This document shows positions 61,729 to 64,000 of a stretch of 64,000 nt of DNA, piece after piece. The position numbers were made by a program, and so were the translations under genes. The stretch's first letter is position 1. Each line of letters starts with the position of its first letter. The DNA is from Bacillota bacterium (GTDB lineage: Bacteria > Bacillota > Desulfotomaculia > Desulfotomaculales > Desulforudaceae): NCBI GenBank assembly GCA_040757205.1, contig JBFLXL010000003.1:62001-126000 (forward strand), written 5' to 3'. Below the pieces are notes generated by a model. That model did no database searches, had not been told where the DNA came from, and saw only the letters and a list, made by a program, of their open reading frames with translations.

Positions 61729-62301
61729 GTGTCGGAGGAGTTGTTGCGGTTTATCCGCAACTATAGTCATGATTTTCTAAATCACCTGCAGGTCATTTCC
61801 GCGCTGGCGCAACTGAATAGAACCGAGCGCATCCGGGAATACATCGGACAGGTGTCGGACCAGCTCCGGGAAATCACCAAAATCGCGGTTATTCACCCCC
61901 CGGAACTGGCGACCGCCCTGCTGGCCTTCCAGCAACAGGTGACCAGGTACGGGGTTCCCGTGCTGGTGGAAGTTCAGGCCCGAGCGTCCGGACAATGGCC
62001 GGCGGCGCCCGGAGGCGAGGCGCTCTTGCGGCAGGCTTTCAGGGAACTCGGGGCTTTGATGGGTTTCCTGGAAGGTTCCGCCGAACCGGTGGCCCTGACC
62101 CTGTCAAAACCGGCGGACGGCTTTGACGGTTTTGTCTGCGAGGTCGACCTGCCCCCGACCGGAAACATATCCGCCGCGGAACTGGAAGAAAACCTGGCAC
62201 CGACCAACGGATTGCTCGCACCGCTGGGAGCGCGGGCCGACGTCATCGAGACCCCGGCCGGCCCCCGGATCAGGATTCAATTCCCCCGGCGGGAGGTATA
62301 G
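61729..62301 (+). CDS. spo0B: Spo0B-like phosphotransferase
   Basis: 190 aa. Residues HDFLNHLQVISAL hold the phosphorylatable His (Spo0B alpha domain); the C-terminal part resembles a degenerate HATPase-like fold. Position just upstream of obg matches Bacillus. Role: relays phosphate from Spo0F to Spo0A. GTG start at 61729. It ends 5 nt before the obg start. Confidence 0.82.
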   Translation: MSEELLRFIRNYSHDFLNHLQVISALAQLNRTERIREYIGQVSDQLREITKIAVIHPPELATALLAFQQQVTRYGVPVLVEVQARASGQWPAAPGGEALLRQAFRELGALMGFLEGSAEPVALTLSKPADGFDGFVCEVDLPPTGNISAAELEENLAPTNGLLAPLGARADVIETPAGPRIRIQFPRREV

Positions 62302-62306
62302 GCCGG

Positions 62307-63584
62307 TTGTTCAAAGACTACGCCAAAATAAACGTTAAGGCCGGGGACGGCGGTAACGGCTGCGTCGCTTTCCGGCGTGAAAAGTACGTTCCCTACGGCG
62401 GCCCTTCGGGAGGAGACGGCGGCCGGGGCGGCCACATCGTTCTGCGGGCCGACGGGGGCCTGCGTACGCTGGTCGATTTCCGGTACCGCACCCACTACAA
62501 GGCCGACCGGGGAGTCCACGGTCAGGGTAAGAACATGCACGGGCGCAAGGGCGAGGACTTGGTCCTGCGGGTGCCGGTGGGCACGGAGGTCCGCCGGGCC
62601 GGGGATAAAACCCTGCTGGCCGACCTCACGGCCGACGGGCAGGAGTACCGGGTGGCGCGCGGCGGCCGGGGCGGCCGGGGAAACACCCGCTTTGCCACCG
62701 CCAACCGCAAGGCGCCGAGTTTTGCCGAGAAGGGCGAGCCCGGCGAGGAGTTCTGGCTGGAACTGGAACTGAAACTCCTGGCTGACGTCGGGCTGGTCGG
62801 ATTCCCGAACGCCGGCAAGTCGACCCTTATCTCCAAGGTGTCCGCGGCGCGGCCCAAAATTGCGGACTACCCCTTCACCACCCTCGAACCCCATCTGGGC
62901 GTGGTGCGCGTGGGCGAGGGCGAGAGCTTTGTGCTGGCCGACATCCCCGGGCTGATCGAGGGCGCCCACCAGGGTGCCGGGCTGGGTCACCGGTTTTTGC
63001 GGCACGTGGAACGCACCCGGGTCCTGATCCACGTGGTCGACGTTTCCGGCCGCGAGGGCCGGGACCCGGTGGCCGACTTCGAGACCATCAACCGGGAACT
63101 GGCCGCCTACGATCCCCGCCTGGCCGCCCGCCCCCAACTGGTGGCGGCCAACAAAATCGACCTGCCGGAGGCGCGTGAGAACGTCCGGCGCCTGGTGGAA
63201 GCCGCCGGCGGGCGGCACGAGGTGTTCGGGATCTCGGCGCTCACCGGTGAGGGTTTAGAGCGGCTGGTCTACCGGGCATACCACCTGCTGGACACCATCC
63301 CGGTGGAGACAGCGCCCGCCTTTGTCGTCCCGGAAGAGCGGGAGGCGGACGTGAATCTCTTTCTGGTGGCCAGGGACGGGGACACCTACGTGGTGGAAGG
63401 GGAAGGGATTGAGCGCCGGGTGGCGATGACTGACCTGGACAACCCCGAGGCCGTACATCACCTTCAGCAATTGCTCGTCCGGATCGGAGTGGAGGACGCC
63501 CTCCGGGCGGAAGGAATCAGAACGGGCGACAATGTCCGCATCGGCCGCTTCGAATTCGAGTATAGCGAGAACCCTACCGGTTGA
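62307..63584 (+). CDS. obg: GTPase ObgE/CgtA
   Basis: 425 aa: glycine-rich Obg fold (KAGDGGNGCVAFRREKYVP), G-domain with G1 GFPNAGKSTL, G3 DIPGLIEGA and G4 NKID, and a C-terminal OCT domain (ERRVAMTDLDNPEAV). Ribosome assembly and stress GTPase. TTG start at 62307 with GGGAGG about ten bases before. Followed by repeats, then proB, as in many Firmicutes. Confidence 0.96.
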   Translation: MFKDYAKINVKAGDGGNGCVAFRREKYVPYGGPSGGDGGRGGHIVLRADGGLRTLVDFRYRTHYKADRGVHGQGKNMHGRKGEDLVLRVPVGTEVRRAGDKTLLADLTADGQEYRVARGGRGGRGNTRFATANRKAPSFAEKGEPGEEFWLELELKLLADVGLVGFPNAGKSTLISKVSAARPKIADYPFTTLEPHLGVVRVGEGESFVLADIPGLIEGAHQGAGLGHRFLRHVERTRVLIHVVDVSGREGRDPVADFETINRELAAYDPRLAARPQLVAANKIDLPEARENVRRLVEAAGGRHEVFGISALTGEGLERLVYRAYHLLDTIPVETAPAFVVPEEREADVNLFLVARDGDTYVVEGEGIERRVAMTDLDNPEAVHHLQQLLVRIGVEDALRAEGIRTGDNVRIGRFEFEYSENPTG

Positions 63585-63602
63585 AGTCGGGATATGTTAT
63601 TC

Positions 63603-63800
63603 TTTTAGAATCCAGAATCCAGAATTCAGAATCCAGAATAAAAGACAAGAAGACAAGAGAATTCGGAATTTCGGGGATTGGAATTCGGACGGAATTCGGG
63701 GGATGGAATTCGGGGGACACAATACTTAATTCCAACCGGAATTCCGTTGGAATTCGGGGGACACAATACTTAATTCCAACGGAATTCCGGGGACTCCGGA
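63603..63800. repeat. GAATCCAGAATTC and GGGGGACACAATACTTAATTCC repeats
   Basis: First a run of CCAGAATYCAG units (63603-63640), then two direct copies of GGAATTCGGGGGACACAATA followed by CTTAATTCCAAC (63704 and 63751 regions), mixed with GGAATTCCGTTGGAATTC inverted copies. Noncoding. Confidence 0.85.
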
Positions 63801-63816
63801 ATCTACAAAAAGAGAA

Positions 63817-64000
63817 GTGAGCGTGCGCGTGGAGAGGGCGGAATTCAAAGGATTCAAGCGGCTGGTGGTCAAGGTCGGCACCAGTTCGCTGACGCACGAG
63901 ACCGGCAAGCTGAACCTCGCCGCCATTGAGCTGCTGGTGCGGCAACTGGCCGACCAGCACAACCAAGGCCGGGAACTGATCCTGGTCACCTCGGGCGCCA
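63817..64000 (+). CDS. proB: Glutamate 5-kinase, N-terminal fragment
   Basis: Partial, runs off the right edge. Frame reads [20 protein letters not shown], then [14 protein letters not shown] and ILVTSGA, the nucleotide-binding opening of ProB. Start is GTG at 63817, or GTG at 63823 or 63829, since GTG recurs. It makes glutamyl phosphate in proline synthesis. proBA after obg is common in this phylum. Confidence 0.9.
   Translation, partial: MSVRVERAEFKGFKRLVVKVGTSSLTHETGKLNLAAIELLVRQLADQHNQGRELILVTSGA

Overview
The window looks like the chromosome of a high-GC, endospore-forming, sulfate-reducing Firmicute (Peptococcaceae / Desulfotomaculum type; the layout is reminiscent of Candidatus Desulforudis, which I cannot confirm without a search). 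Reasons: a gerA-type germination operon, a GerD-like protein, Spo0B next to Obg, a T-box leader, and a full APS reductase-Qmo-HdrCB block in which QmoC is replaced by soluble HdrC/HdrB, as known for Gram-positive sulfate reducers.

Layout. 1-1.2 kb: end of a [NiFe] hydrogenase operon (minus strand). 1.4-6.1 kb: gerAB-gerAA-gerAC germinant receptor. 6.1-8.2 kb: small membrane protein, UspA, diadenylate cyclase CdaA. 8.2-16.3 kb (minus): fumarate reductase/succinate dehydrogenase frdCAB, two-subunit class I fumarase and pyruvate phosphate dikinase, a C4-dicarboxylate/PEP module. 17-19.2 kb: NuoE/NuoF (HydC/HydB-like) pair, apparently truncated and without a catalytic partner. 19.4-28.1 kb: RmuC, tRNA-Leu, iron-sulfur and cysteine-cluster proteins, an XRE-S24 regulator divergent from a hybrid MEDS-domain histidine kinase, and a PAP2 phosphatase remnant. 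28.2-30.8 kb: tandem T-box, DAHP synthase and a prephenate dehydratase with a C-terminal chorismate mutase. 31-38 kb: GerD-like protein, VanX-like dipeptidase, UPF0316 protein, two-component system, Spy-like protein. 38-43 kb: probable Moco riboswitch and molybdenum cofactor genes moeA, moeA-PBP, moaC, MOSC, mog. 43-56 kb: lgt, then the sulfate-respiration region: a divergent aprA-like/aprB-like pair, canonical aprBA, qmoAB, hdrCB. 56-64 kb: HtrA, CopA, DacF, Spo0B, Obg and the start of proB.

How the genes work together. APS reductase (AprBA) takes electrons from the quinone pool through QmoAB and HdrCB; hydrogenase and fumarate reductase feed or drain that pool; fumarase and PPDK link C4 acids to PEP. 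The molybdenum cofactor genes probably serve molybdo- or tungsto-enzymes encoded elsewhere.

Most interesting points: (i) a second, divergent AprA-like/AprB-like pair in reversed gene order, with substitutions at canonical AprA active-site positions; (ii) a conserved element of about 35 bp upstream of both apr units; (iii) a highly structured intergenic sequence after the divergent pair; (iv) several families of dispersed palindromic repeats, one lying inside the rmuC coding sequence; (v) a 20-G tract at the 3' end of the hybrid kinase; (vi) a tandem T-box and an unusual PheA domain order. All family assignments are from reading the sequence; no database search was run.
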